NCBI RefSeq assembly: GCF_025698545.1
Contig: NC_068575.1
Coordinates: forward strand, 61,203,980-61,267,979
DNA: 64,000 nucleotides
Reading direction: 5' to 3'
Source: Gossypium raimondii
Lineage: Eukaryota > Streptophyta > Magnoliopsida > Malvales > Malvaceae
Shown: positions 48,901-61,325 of the stretch, in pieces
Layout: the number at the start of each line of letters is the position of its first letter
Numbering within the stretch: position 1 is the first letter of the stretch
Notes under the pieces: generated by a model
Told to the model about the DNA's origin: nothing
The model's database searches: none
The model's input: the letters and a program-made list of their open reading frames with translations, nothing else
Made by a program: the position numbers and the translations under genes

Positions 48901-51900
48901 AGAACTGGTCAGCATTCTGCTGATCCAAAGCCTAGGAAAAGAAAAATATCTACAGTTTCTGAGGACCATGGGCAGATTATACTGCATTCTCAAACAGAGA
49001 CTCTTTTGGATACTGTTGTGAATAGTCATGCCTCTACGCCTGCTGCTATTACAACCCCTGCTGCCATTGTTTCAAAGTTGGCCACTGACAAATTTATTAC
49101 GTCTGTCTCTACTGATTATCTTGAAAAGGGTGACAGAGATTCAGATCCGAAGGCTACTTTGTCTGAAGAGACCCTTGGTAAACTCAAAGAGGCTCAGAAG
49201 CAGGCGGAGGTTGCTGCTGCCCTTGCTGCTGCTGCTGTTAGTCACAGTCAAGAAATATGGAATCAGTTGGACAAGCAAAAAAATACTGGGTTGGCACCAG
49301 ATGTTGAAACTAAGCTGACTTCTGCAGCAGTTGCCATAGCAGCAGCGGCTGCTGTTGCAAAGGCTGCAGCTGCGGCTGCCAATGTTGCCTCAAATGCTGC
49401 CCTACAAGCAAAAATGATGGCTGATGAGGTGTTGGTTCCTAGTGGCTGCAGAGATCCTATTCCAATTAATGCTCTGTCTTCTGATAGTGTGAAGAAGCTT
49501 GGCAGGGCAACTACTGCATCCATCTTGAGGGGTGAAGATGCTTCTACTAGTTCAAATTCTGTTATTGTTGCTGCAAAGGAAGCTTCTAAAAGGAGGGTGG
49601 AAGCTGCTTCAGCTGCCTCAAAGCAAGCTGAAAACATGGATGCCGTTGTTAAAGCTGCTGAGCTGGCAGCCGAAGCAGTATCTCAGGCTGGAAAAATTGT
49701 TATGGGGGAGCCTTTCCCATTGACTGAATTGGTAGAAGCTGGTCCAGAGGCATACTGGAAAGTATCCCATGCATCTCCTGAGCCAAATGCTGCTATCAGA
49801 GAACACTTAGACAAAGGTGGTAATGTGGAGGCTCCTGGTTCAGTTGTCGGGCATTCAGAAGAGGTTCCCACAGATAAGAACGAAAACCAAAGTAATAACC
49901 ATGAAATATCACTGGTTCTTAGAGAGATGGCCAGAGATTCCGTGCAGGATCATTCCAGGTTGACAGATGGCATTTTGGGTTCTGCTGCAACAAGTGGAAA
50001 TGACAAAAAGGGACAAAAGGGTCGCAAAGCTTCAGATATTGCCAAAAGTAAAGAGGTGTCCACTAATACTGAACATGGGAAAGCAAAGGAAACTTCTAAT
50101 GATAACAATGTGAAGGAAGGTTCCCATGTTGAGGTTTGTAATTTGAGCTTGATATATAAGTTGAGCTTTTTAATCTTTAGTTGAATGATATATCTTTACT
50201 GAGTTCTAATGATGCAGCTTTATTCGATGGAAATATGTACATATAGTAGTGCATTTGAAATTTTTTGTGCGTTTCCTAGTTACCTTAGGGAATTGTTGCA
50301 GTTGTACATGTTTTTTTTTTATCTTATGTTCATATAAGATCTTTTACGATTTACCATTTCCTGATTTCTAGGTATTGAGAGATGGAGATGGAGGTGGCTT
50401 GAAAGTAGCATGGTTCCCTGCTGATATTCTGGAGTTGAAAGATGGCAAAGCTTATGTGTGTTACAATGAACTTCGATCAGAGGGTGAGCTATGACACATA
50501 ACTTGCTTTGGTTGAATCAACTAAATGATGATAATTAGCAAAGCAGATCTCTATGACAATCCTTGTCCTTAATTTTTAATAAATTCCATGTTGGTGTCTA
50601 TCCAATTTCACTTTGCTTGCATGATGTGTACTTTTATTGTGGGGAGATAGAAAATATGATTAAATACACCGAAATGAGGATCTCTTCCTGTTCTAATGTA
50701 TTTGTTTACGCATCTAGTGTGTTCCAATTTTCAGTTTCTCATGTAAAAGCATATTCTTGCAGAGCTGATTAGAAAGTTTGTCGTGTGAACATCTGATGAG
50801 GATGCTTTTTTAACTAACTTTAAGCAACTGCTGGTCTCACAGATGGTGATAGGCTAAAGGAATGGGTGGAGGTTGAAGGTGAAGGGGATAGAGCACCCTG
50901 GATACGCAGTGCTCGTCCTATTACAGCCATGCCTTTTGAAGGAACGAGGAAGAGACGCAGGGCTGCCATGGGGGACTATAATTGGTCCACTGGAGATAGG
51001 GTTGATGCATGGATACAAGATAGGTATGCATTCACTATTTCATATACATTCTTGCAGTGCATCGGACAAGAAAGGAATGGTACTGTTGAAGATAATGGAG
51101 GCATAAAAAAATCTATGTGAATTATGAGTATGTAGTGCAAGGATAATTTGTCATGATTTGCTAGCCAAACTAGCAACATGAGTGGTTTGTCATATTGCCC
51201 TTAACAATACTACATGGTGAAATCATAATTTTGTATCCATATTCAGAACTCTCGTTGGTGGCACAATTGTGAAAGCTGTTAAAATTGTTTCCTACAAAGG
51301 GGTTAGATAAACTATGCAAATAATTTGTCACTTGGATAGGTTTAACAGTTGAAAGTTTCTTGGGAATTCATCTAATAGGTTGTGCTTTGTTGTTGCAAAA
51401 GTCATTAAATAAAACAATGATCCAGTGTTTAAGAATCTACATAGATCTTCTTGTGGCATCCCAAGTCTTTTCATTTTTTAATCTGATAAGTTGTTATTAT
51501 CTTTTGAACAAACTGATGTTCAGCCAAGGTCTTAACTTATAAGCTATACTTTAAGCCCTCTTTTGGGGATGGCTTTGGAATCAAATGCTGTGCACTCCCA
51601 TGCGTCCTCCATTTTCTTGATCTTTTAGTTAGAGAGGGATGAAGAACGTCAATTGCACGAAGTTCTTCAGCCTTAATTATCAAGAAAATAACCATGTTGA
51701 AATTATTATTTTTATTTTTCTTTCAGCTGGTGGGAGGGAGTTGTCAATGAGAAGAGCAAGAAAGATGAAACATCATTTACCATCCATTTTCCTGGTATGT
51801 ATGATGGTGTACAACATTTTGTTAACAATCTCAATTGCAATGTGCTCAGTATTGAAGTCTGTGCAGCCTCTGCTTTGGGAATAATAAAGGTCTCTTTTTA

Positions 51901-53317
51901 TTATTTTTGTTGCAGCTCAAGGAGAAACATCTGTGGTCAAAGCATGGCTTCTTCGTCCTTCTCTGATGTGGAAGGATGGTAATTGGGTTGAATGGTCCTG
52001 TTGTGGGGATAATGATGGCTCTTCCCACGAGGTTATATGTTGTTTAGATTTCTGATTGATGTTCCTCTGATAATACTTTAATGGCTGCTTTGTACTAAGC
52101 CTTTGATCTGTTTTTCAGGGTGATACCCCACTGGAAAAGCGACCAAGGATAGGCAGTCCTGTGATACAGAACAAAGAGGATAGTACTAAATGTTTTGACA
52201 GTAAGGAATCTGAGAAACCTGACAACACAAGATTGCTGGATTTAACTGCTGGTGAAAAAATATTTAATATCGGTAAAAGCACCAGAGACGAGAGTAAGCC
52301 TGGTTCACTCAGAATGAAACGTTCTGGTTTAAAGAAAGAAGGATCAAGGGTTATTTTTGGTGTTCCTAAGCCAGGAAAGAAAAGAAAGTTTATGGAAGTA
52401 AGCAAACATTATGTTGCGGATCGGAGCAGTAGAACTCTTGGAACAAGTGATTCAGCTAAATTTACGAAGTATTCAATGCCTCGGGGATCTGAGCCTGGAA
52501 CAAAAAATAAAACTGAACCGAAGGAAAAAAGAAATGTTATATCCAAGCCTAAGGTTCTCAAGTCTGGAAAACCACCTAGTGTTTCCAGTAGAACTATTCC
52601 TCAGAAGGACAGCTTATCAAGCATTGTGGGTTCTGAACCTGATGATGCTGTCACTGCAGATGTATCAAAATTCAAGGATTCTGCTAGCGGTGCTGAGAAT
52701 ATATCAGGAGAGCATAACTTGGAGTTGAGATCTTCAAGTTCTGATGGAGCTGCAGAGGGCCAGGTTTTATTTTCTTGTGCTGCTCTCCCATCAGATGCAC
52801 CCCCCGAGAAAGCTTCCACATCAAATGCTAAATCCGAATCTATTAGTAAAGGGAAACTGGCACCAGTTTCTGGGAAGTTGGCTAAAGTTGAGGAGGAAAT
52901 GAAAATTGTATCTGAAGCTGTTGAACCTCGTAGATCTAATCGGAAGATTCAGCCAACATCAAGAGTAAGTAAACAGTTGTGGACTTTTCTTCTTTTGATA
53001 AGTTGAAACAATTTATGCATTTAATATTGCACATATACAAGTGGCTGTTGTCGTGCCGCTTAAAGATCTTGTTTGTTGTCCACAGCTCTTGGAAGGTATA
53101 CAAAGCTCATTGATCATCTCAAAAGTTCCAGTTTCACATGACAAAGGTCAGAAAGGTCAAAGCAGGAGTACTAGAGGTGAAGCTTAATTTCTCATCAATT
53201 TTGTATTCTTGAAGTAGTAATACCATTCTTATAGACCTTGTTTTTATTGCCAAATGTACTGTTTGGTGAATGTAACTTAACAGTCTCGGCTATATAACAG
53301 GAAGTAACCAAGGTTGA
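42949..53317 (+). CDS. large agenet-domain nuclear protein (G2484-1 type)
   Basis: Fifteen coding exons join in phase: 42949-45043, 45115-45519, 45883-46044, 46456-46853, 47024-47442, 48056-48108, 48205-48309, 48389-50133, 50372-50483, 50843-51023, 51727-51794, 51916-52031, 52119-52964, 53086-53176, 53301-53317. About 6813 nt, 2270 aa. The N-terminus MDYDDNDFQSPNLHLAGEGN and the layout match the plant G2484-1/agenet family. Order: a long acidic low-complexity region with a 139-codon tandem repeat (residues about 125-406), a conserved block APDEAYMISAFGG then WEKAWQACMDR, an Ala-rich helix (about 49191-49440), then Tudor-like agenet repeats from about residue 1795 (VAWFPADILELKDGKAYVCY; DSWWEGVVNEKSK; VKAWLLRPSLMW) and a basic tail. 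Agenet domains read histone or DNA-associated marks, so a chromatin role is inferred. The acceptor for exon 2 could instead be at 45153, and exon 5 could start at 47027; both keep frame. No lesion. Confidence 0.88.
43321..44168 (+). repeat. in-frame tandem duplication inside the agenet gene
   Basis: The copy at 43321-43737 (417 bp, 139 codons) is followed directly by a second copy at 43738-about 44168. Both begin SKDSDA and run through GGIIxxMEPSLxHGDxGLS, LQPALQTGEIPGK, NREQ and FASGSQ to IPSV, with modest divergence and small in-frame indels in copy 2. It lies in the acidic, probably disordered N-terminal region. Confidence 0.9.
47574..47912. mobile_element. MITE inside intron 5 of the agenet gene
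   Basis: The ends TAGGGTTAAGGCAACATTTA and TAAATGTTGCTTTATCCCTA (inverted) are flanked by GTTTA on both sides. The arms contain complementary wording (CCCTGAACTTGACAATTTTT against AAAAGTTGCTGAGTT; CATGTGATGATGTGGCA against TGCACATCATCACATGG). About 340 bp, within the intron 47443-48055. Splice sites are untouched. Confidence 0.7.
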
Positions 53318-54243
53318 GAAGCGAAAAACGAGCTGTTTTACAACCTGGGAACCCAGTCCTCTCAAGATTTATTGGATGAACAACAGGCGACATTCAACGG
53401 TGTAGCTTGTGTAAATTATGACATTGACAGATAGAGCTAGGAACCAAAATTTTTTCTTTGGCTTTTGAGATGTAGCAGTAGATATATATAAAAATATTTA
53501 TTTTGAAATGAATTTTAGTTTTGTTTACAATTATAATATTATAATCTAATCTCTCTTTGGTCCCCATGCCTTTCTAGGTTAAGTGTGGAAGAAAGTCTCC
53601 TTGTAGTTTGGCTTGGCTTGCTTTATTTGCAAGTGAACAAATCCATAAAATTCTCTTGCTACCAACTTCTCATAAAGCTTATTCAGCTTTCTTTTCTCTT
53701 TCACTCTCTGCACTTTAAGGATCAGACTTTACCCAAAGACATTTATGATTTTTCTAACTTCATTTTTTAAGACAATATGTTTTGTGATTGCATCTTGATA
53801 AGTACTCAATACTATTTTCTCTTTGAATTTAATTTAATTTACTTTTTTTCTTCGATTGAATCTATAAGGTATAAAATTGTTGTTGACTCATTTTCTTTCA
53901 TTGTAATGATTTATTCGTCAAAAGTTCCTCTTGAAAATAAAACTAAAATAAAATATTATTGAGCTGCATTTTAATAAATTGATCGAAATGAATATAGTCC
54001 ACCAAACGGAACAATATCCAGTATCCGACTTTAATAAATTAAAAATTACTACTACATACCTATTTAGTATTTTTCCCAGCAAATATATATATGTAAAGAG
54101 AATAGCATTTTTTCTTAAACTCCTCTCTCACTGTACAAAGAAATAAATTTTTCATGGATCAAACCGGAGAAAACGAGAAGAAACAAAAGAGACTTCCCTC
54201 TGACCTGACCAGGTTTTGGCTCTCAAAATGTACCATTTTTTTC
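53318..54243. other. spacer between convergent agenet and O-FucT genes
   Basis: The 3' flanks of two genes that point toward each other. AT-rich, with no gene and no clear repeat. Confidence 0.5.
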
Positions 54244-57200
54244 TTAGTCAGGAAATACATCTTCATCCTCTTTGGCTCCTAAAACAGGCTCTTCTTCATT
54301 ACTTCTCTTCCTTAATCCTTCATTTTCTTTAAATTGTTGTGATTGATGATGATCTCCATCACCACCACCATTGTTGCCTGCTGCAATAATATCACTTGCC
54401 GGCTTCTCGCAGATACAAGAATAGGGATACTCATGAAATTCACCGCGTCCGGCTCTCATCTCATCTGGCTCTCCCATGAATCCTCTTTGAACCGCTTTCA
54501 CCTTTTCCGCAAAGGTATTCCAATCCATCTGATCCCTTTGCATCAACAATGAACTCAACCTCTTAGAATTCGGTCTTATGGTCCTCTTATGCCCCATGTA
54601 CCTCCTTTCATTAACAAAAAGAACATAGATTCAAGCAAAAAAAACAACATTATACTAAATACGATGGCATTACATGCTGAACCATGTAAAATGCAAAGAA
54701 ATAATCAAAATAATATTTTAAGATAAAAATTGAGCAAGAAAAATAAAGAACCAATCTGAATATTCAGGTGTGTGAATAGTTTATGAAATATAAGTTAAAA
54801 AAATCACAATTGAAATGAATATCATTTTTGTTTTAATTGACAATTGATTAGAACTTTGGTTAGAACACCCTCTAACATTTAGATTACATGAGTTCAAACT
54901 CTCTTAGCTTCTTCTCCTTCCTCCAATATTGTAAAAATAAAGTTATAATTAAATTTAAATTATGTAAAATAAATATTTTATATTTAAAATAAAATAATTT
55001 AAAATTATATATAATTTTTAAATATATATATAATTTATTGATTATTTTTATTTACCTGAAAAATTATTTTTAAAATTTTAAAATATTTTATCAAATAATA
55101 TTCAAATGTTATAAAACAAAACTCATTTTGTTAAAAAAGTCCAAAATTTTAAAAAATTATTATGAAAAATCAAGAAATAAATTATAGTAGGTGTTAAAAG
55201 AAATTCGACTAAAACATAAACCGAACCGATTTAAATATTAAACGTAAAAGCTCCACAGATATGTCATATAGGTATGTAAAATCAACACATGGTCATGGTT
55301 GATATGTTTGGAGCCTTTCTAGATCAACTTAAAAAAATTAGCAAGAAAGAAATAGCTCAGATTTCTCACCTTCGACCTGCAAGAATCTTGGCCATATTTC
55401 CATTATTATTGGTGACGAAAACATCGCTTTCATCACAAACAATGTAGTCAATAGTAGCAAGGCAAGAAGAGAAAGGAAGAAAAGGTTTCAGGTCTTCATT
55501 AGCAAGTATCTCTTTTGTATACAAGTTTGGAAAGAGATCTTTTAGTGGTTCCAGAGTCTCTTCTCCACCATATATTTCTCCAGATGCAACATAGATGTAT
55601 GCGTCGTTTTCAAAACCAAGTGCTCTTAACATCAAGCCTACTTCATGAGGAGTAAGTGGACATTTACCTCGCCTTCTCTCTCCAACAGCATCTATATCCT
55701 GCATGAATATGAGGATGGATGCAGTTTAACTAAATAGATGCAGGCAATGTTTATAAATGGTTCTGAAATTATAAAAGAGGGAATCTTACAGGCAATGTTT
55801 CCCATCGTATCTCTCTAAGCTCGTATCTTTCCTTGTCTCCTCCACCAATCTAACAACCAGAAAATGCTAGCATATCGGGTTCAAGCCAGTAATTAAAAGA
55901 GTGAAAACAGGCCCTGCGGAGTTTAAACTTTAAAATCATATTTAAGAATGTTTCTCTATGTATGTACACGAACCAATGTGCTATAATTGAATACGCATAC
56001 ACTCAGAAGTTCAAATGCTGCAGGAGTATGCCTTTGTTTCTACTCTTCATTTTTTGCCATAAGAATCTGTATCTGACACCCGTTTTCAATACATATTCGA
56101 ACATGGGTATAGGTCATGATTCTCCAAAAATATGGAAAAACTAAAAAAAAAAAAAGCATCTTCATATCTAAAACTCACCCGAGCCTGAGTAACATATAAC
56201 TTAGTTGGATAATAAGCCAAGACGCATTTCCCAAAATTTGAGGATTGGGCACTTAAGGGAAAGGCATTCTATATCTGGTTTAAAGGTCTTAGGGGTTACC
56301 ACCTGAAAGTGAAGGAACTTCAAAATAAGTACATCCACTCGTGAATTACTGACAAATCCCAATTTCAGGTGGTATATCAACAAGTTACAGTGTCAAGTTC
56401 CTACTAAATTTAGCCCTTCTAGAATTCGGAACAAACCTCAAATGGACTGCCATAAAACGGTTAGCCATCTGACGCATTTTCTTGACCAGTTTTTGTCCAA
56501 GTGCTTGAATAGGTTCTGTAAATCTTAAAGCATGAAAATTAGACCGGCAACGCAACTTTTGAAGGTCTTCATCGATGTTGTTGGCCAGTCTGTAATCAAA
56601 CTTTGTCAGTTGCAGGACCTACAAAATTTTCAATTTAACTGCTGCACTCCCCCATACTAACCATATAAGATCCTAGAAAATGCTCTATAAAAATAATATT
56701 CTACGAACATGGTGCCTGGAATGGAGAGATGCAGAGAAGATAACAGGATAAGTTGTTAAAACTATCTTCTAAGCTACTAATCAGATTCTCTAGAAGTGGA
56801 GAAACAAAACATAGCTGAAAAATGTGAAATTTTTATTTGTCTTTTTTCTTCTTTTAAGCCGAAAGTCCGAAACAACTAAAAGGGGATTGAAGTTAATAAC
56901 TTCTATCGCCACTCTTCTTGTTTAAAATCTCTCTTAATGACATGGAAGGCTAGATATTTTGTGGAACTAAATGCATTTAATTTCACAAATTTTTGGGTTT
57001 ATATAGAACACTGAGGGAATGAACAAGAAACAGAAAGTTAAAAATTGTGGAAACCATTCCTTATAATCAACCTAAAATAGCATTAGTGTGGAGTATCTGC
57101 AAGTAGTCTTACGTGTCTTCTTTTAAGTATTGGCAGAACTTGGTCTAGATAATATTCCGGAGGGGATTTCCTTGGGACACGCATAGTGTATGGAGGTTTT

Positions 57201-59190
57201 TCCATGGACCTCATGAATTTATCAGGAACTCTTCTGACAACAGTAACATCTTTTGCAAGGTAAGAAATGAACCAGTCGACATAAAAAATGTTGACGAAGT
57301 CACTGCATGTTAGTAAAAAAAACACTTGATAAGGTAACAGAGGAATACGATGATATCAATTTAGCAGAACTTCTAATAAGTTGATTCAACTTACCTATCA
57401 TCTTTCCAATAGGAATTATGATCCAACTCAGGTACCACTAAGGTTGCATTAAGAATTCGTGCAACAACTACAGCATCTGATATCTGTGTGGCAGAAGCAA
57501 ATTATTAATTTATACTTATTCAGACTCGGATGTAAGCAATGGAAATGGAAAAGCAGGCAACGTATGTTTAATGTTTTTCTAAGATTTTTCATGTATTAGA
57601 GGATTTTCAGAAGATCATATCCTTATACACATTTCTGGATATACGTTGTATATGGGTGTTTGGTACAAATACTTTAAAGAAAAAATGAAATGTCAAAGTA
57701 ACTCAGCTTAGCTGGTGACAAATAATTTCACTTACTCCTGTTCTTTGTTGATTCAGTCCTCCACTTGCAGCAATAAGCAAATAACCATTTGATGATTGCT
57801 CACTAATAGCATCTAGATATAAAATTATCAATGTAAACGAAGAATCAGTAAACTTAAACAGACGGACTGGTGAAATATAAATGAAAACACTGTCGAATGG
57901 GTTCTTTTCTAAAAAGTGAAAACAGATGATACATGATATCTGGTAGTTTGAATCATTTTACAGAAAACTTAAGCTGCAAAGAAAAATAAAGCTCCAGCAA
58001 ATTGCTCAGACCAAGTTAATTTCATCTTATTCAACTCCTGGAAGAAATCATATAAAATTTAGTTTTAGCCTTCAAAGTTAATACACCAGTAGCATCAGTT
58101 GACACATTATACACATAGGCAAATTCTAAGTACTAAGAAAGAGCTAAACATTGTAGTAACCGATTAACTTTCTGATATATTAAGGACTCATCCATTTCAA
58201 CATGACCAACTACACATATAAATAAGAGTACCATAGAGTCGCATTTGCAAGCTATGCTACTCGTACTCGAGTATGTTCAGTTTTTTAAGTTTTCTGAGAC
58301 ATCTTCAAACTCGTATCCAGAGATACATCAAACAAAGAATACTTCAGGAAAAGAAATAAAAGTTGAAAGTCTAGACGCTGAAAAAAAGATCACATAGCTA
58401 AACAATAACATAATGTAATTTTGCTAACCTCAGAACCAAGCATTTTAGTGACTGTCAACAAAAGAATCTAAAGCTGCTGCCATCTTCTAAACTCACAAAC
58501 TTAAAGAGATGCAGACAATTGGAAACTTCAAACAAAAGAAATGAGAACTTTGCATAACAAAGTAAAGAAACATAAACATCTAAAGCAACAATTTTGCACC
58601 AGTTAACACTCTGCTATGAATTGATACCGAAAAACGAGTGTTGAATTACAGATATAAAACTACAAATCCTGTTAGGATTAAAAGTTCAGTCTTATTCCAG
58701 TTTAAGTGAAGAATATCAAAATTTCCAAAAATAAACCAAATGCATTTAAAAATAAATAACTAAATACAACGTACCAGGAAATGTAGCACTTCTTACGCTG
58801 CATCCATAGAAGTATTTTGCATATTCAGATTCCCATATATCAATCGGTCCTCTATTGTTTTCATCCTACAGAATTTGCATCAAGATAACAAAAAATGTTC
58901 AAAAAATGAAAAGAAATTTTCAAAACTTTAAACATAAACGATTAATTTTTACAGTTTACCAAATTGAAGAGACTTTGTTTCATAAATCGCTGGGAGTACC
59001 GGTCGAGATCAGACGCCATTTGGCCAGTGAAGAGCGAAAGCATGCCTAAGCAGAAGAGCATCATGCCACAGAGGAGCGGCATTGAGATCGGCTTCCTCTG
59101 CGACGCAGCAGAGGATCGCCGCCTGCCAAACACATGCTTGTTGCTTACGACGCTGCCGTTTTGGTAATGAAACAGCGGCTTGTTGGCCAT
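54244..59190 (-). pseudogene. O-fucosyltransferase-family (DUF246/GT106-like) gene with a broken exon 7
   Basis: Nine exons on the minus strand: 59190-58960, 58865-58775, 57812-57736, 57483-57395, 57302-57113, 56618-56437, (55886-55790), 55698-55370, 54601-54244. The joined length is 1644 nt, 547 codons, in phase. The product is a Golgi type II protein: a short basic N-tail, one membrane helix (MPLLCGMMLFCLGMLSLF), a stalk, then the GDP-fucose-dependent family domain (ILNATLVVPELDHNSYWKDD; FVNIFYVDWFISYL; MANRFMAVHLR; EPDMLAFSGC; KCPLTPHEVGLMLRALGF; YVASGEIYGGEE; VFVTNNNGNMAKILAGRR; GFMGEPDEMRAGRGEFHE). Exon 7 carries two defects. Its acceptor reads CTG where CAG is expected (base 55888), and codon TAG (55852-55850) replaces the Tyr expected after SGC. 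Using the next AG (at 55850) or skipping the 97-nt exon both shift the frame. All other junctions are clean, so loss is recent, or these two bases need checking. Confidence 0.82.
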
Positions 59191-59600
59191 ACCACGCTAA
59201 ACCTCCACTCCTTATCCACGCCCATCACGGACTCAACGAAACCGACTCCGCCATTAACTTCACCATATTAATTACATGAAAACGCCACGTCTCCTGTCAC
59301 TATCCCCCAAAGACTACGACCATCAATGAGTATACAATAATTAGGGTATGTTCGTAAATAACACGATAACGGAGGTCAAATTTGAAAAACAATCACGGTT
59401 CTTCTTTCCGTCCTGCGATCAACATTCTCAAAGCTTTTCCGAAATGCTGCAGATTTTAGAGGTTTCTGATTTTGTTTACAGATAGGGGGGAAATGTGAAA
59501 GAAAATTCAAAAATAAAATTGAAGAATAGAGATTAGAGAGAGAGGGAGAGATGCATGGGATTGCTCAGGTTTATAAGGAAGTTGATGAATGAAGAAGAGG
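59191..59600 (-). promoter_or_regulatory. upstream and leader region of the O-FucT-family gene
   Basis: GC-richer than the surroundings (59200-59330). It has a purine-rich AGAGAGAGGGAGAGAG block at about 59535-59550 (CT-rich on the transcribed strand), typical of plant leaders and core promoters. No TATA box position can be fixed. Confidence 0.35.
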
Positions 59601-60180
59601 ATTAACGGTTTTTTAACATAAGCTATAATTATGATAGAAATTTCGGTTAAGACGAGGGTCAATTTAGTAATACCGTTAAATAAATGTGTTTGCCGCCAAA
59701 ATAAATATGTGTTAAGTAATCTTACTTTAATTTGTTTAAATTATTTTATTTAATTCCATCCAAAAGAAAAGCAAAAATAAACTATTTTTGCCTACTTTTA
59801 AAAATAATAATAATTACATATTATTTATAAAATATTAAATTAGTAATAATAAAATTATACTTTGACCCTAAAAAATAATAAAATTTAATTTAACCCTTTA
59901 AAAATGACAAAGATATAAAATATTAAAATAATAAAATTAATTTTTACTATTGTAGAAATATACAATTTAATTCCACCTAAATTTTTTTCTAAATCTACTA
60001 CTGATGTTATATATAATTCATGACTAAATTAAAGTAAACTTGGATAATCAATTTTCTTTATAAGAGAAATGGATGTCATAGTTCATTAATCAAACCCAAA
60101 TTTAATTATTAATCCAATAAACCCATGGAAGCTAATTTTTTAATCCCAACTTTTTACATTTTGAACAATATCAATTGAGT
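59601..60180. other. gene-free, with a third GTGGCGGAGCTA-family repeat fragment
   Basis: 59820-59990 repeats the words AAATTAGTAATAATAAAATT, ATACTTTGACCC and AAATACAATTTAATTCC-like runs seen at 26990-27090 and, inverted, at 30470-30600. Confidence 0.45.
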
Positions 60181-60216
60181 TTGTTGAAGGGGTCAATTCT
60201 TTTGGAAGAAATCTGT

Positions 60217-60471
60217 TAAACATATCGTTCATTTGGAGTTACTAAGTTCCTCAATAAGTTGGTATTGTCTCCAAATCAAGTGGCGCATTATCCGACCTTG
60301 CTAGAGGCTTTTGCTCTATGTACACAGGACTCAAGTAGTCTCTTCAAGTACTTGAGTTTTTTGAAAAGTCGAGACAAATCCCTAAACGGACCTGAGGATG
60401 ATATCAATCTATTGTGGGATATATTGATTATGGATGAACGACACTTCGCAAACTATTCAAAAAAAAATTAA
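60217..60471 (+). other. unidentified coding-like fragment
   Basis: An open stretch of about 84 codons after a TAA, with codon-like composition (for example FLNKLVLSPNQVAHYPTLLE and LFKYLSFLKSRDKSLNGPED) but no ATG start in frame. I do not recognise the family. It may be a leftover exon of a lost gene or a transposon piece. Confidence 0.3.
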
Positions 60472-60479
60472 CATTCCCT

Positions 60480-61317
60480 ATCAGTGTTAACACTAATTTA
60501 ATTGATCGAAAAACTCAAACATTTGGAGATCACTTTGTTTAAGATATTAAAGTTCTCTTTGGATTATTTATTGTCTCGATGTCTAACTGAAATGAAATTT
60601 TGAGGTATAATATTTTTCTAAAACCATAATAATTTTTATTGTTCTACAAATTTTTTAAAAAAAGTTATACAACAATATAATAGTTAGATATTATCATTGC
60701 AAAATTAAATTAATTAATTAAAACAAATATTTTAATCAATAATGGAAAAAGTATAACATATTATTTAATATTATTTTAATTAATATTAATGAAATTATTA
60801 TTCAACATAAATATAATTTTATTATTTATTAATTTCAAAAATTAAAACAAATTAAAATTTTGATTGTATTAATCTTTGAATTTATAACTTCTCACTTAAT
60901 TCATTTTATGGATATCATTGTATTTAAATCTAAATACATGCATCGTTATTAATTTTAACTTTTACCATTATAATATCAAAGTTCACCATTATTATTATTT
61001 ATAATTTTACCGGAAATAATCTCATGAGTCTAAATCCAAGGTGTATTCCCCAAGAAGGAGACAGCATATGTTCTATAACTACCTTATCTAATCAATGGAA
61101 TCAAATAAAACCATTCCAAAGAAACCGATATGAAAGGAAAGCAAACACGGGCATTGGACCATTTGGGGTATCTCCAATGACTAAGTGACAAATGAAATAA
61201 GCAATAATAAGAACAATTCATAAGACAAGTAGCACCCGCCACTCCCGATTTTTTTCCACGTAACTCAACTTCTTTGCACTTTGAAAATCGAAAATGTCGA
61301 TGACATCGTTGAACCAA
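60480..61317. other. gene-free AT-rich DNA
   Basis: No gene or structured repeat was recognised. The short minus-strand open frame at 61084-61317 has no conserved motif. Confidence 0.5.
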
Positions 61318-61325
61318 AAAATATA

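Noticed and set aside
49263-49637. Antisense open frame of 124 codons opposite the agenet exon, and similar antisense frames at 48597-48887 and 47002-47346
   Set aside because: Shadows of the real coding strand; composition (Ala-rich) mirrors the sense codons and there is no splice or promoter context.
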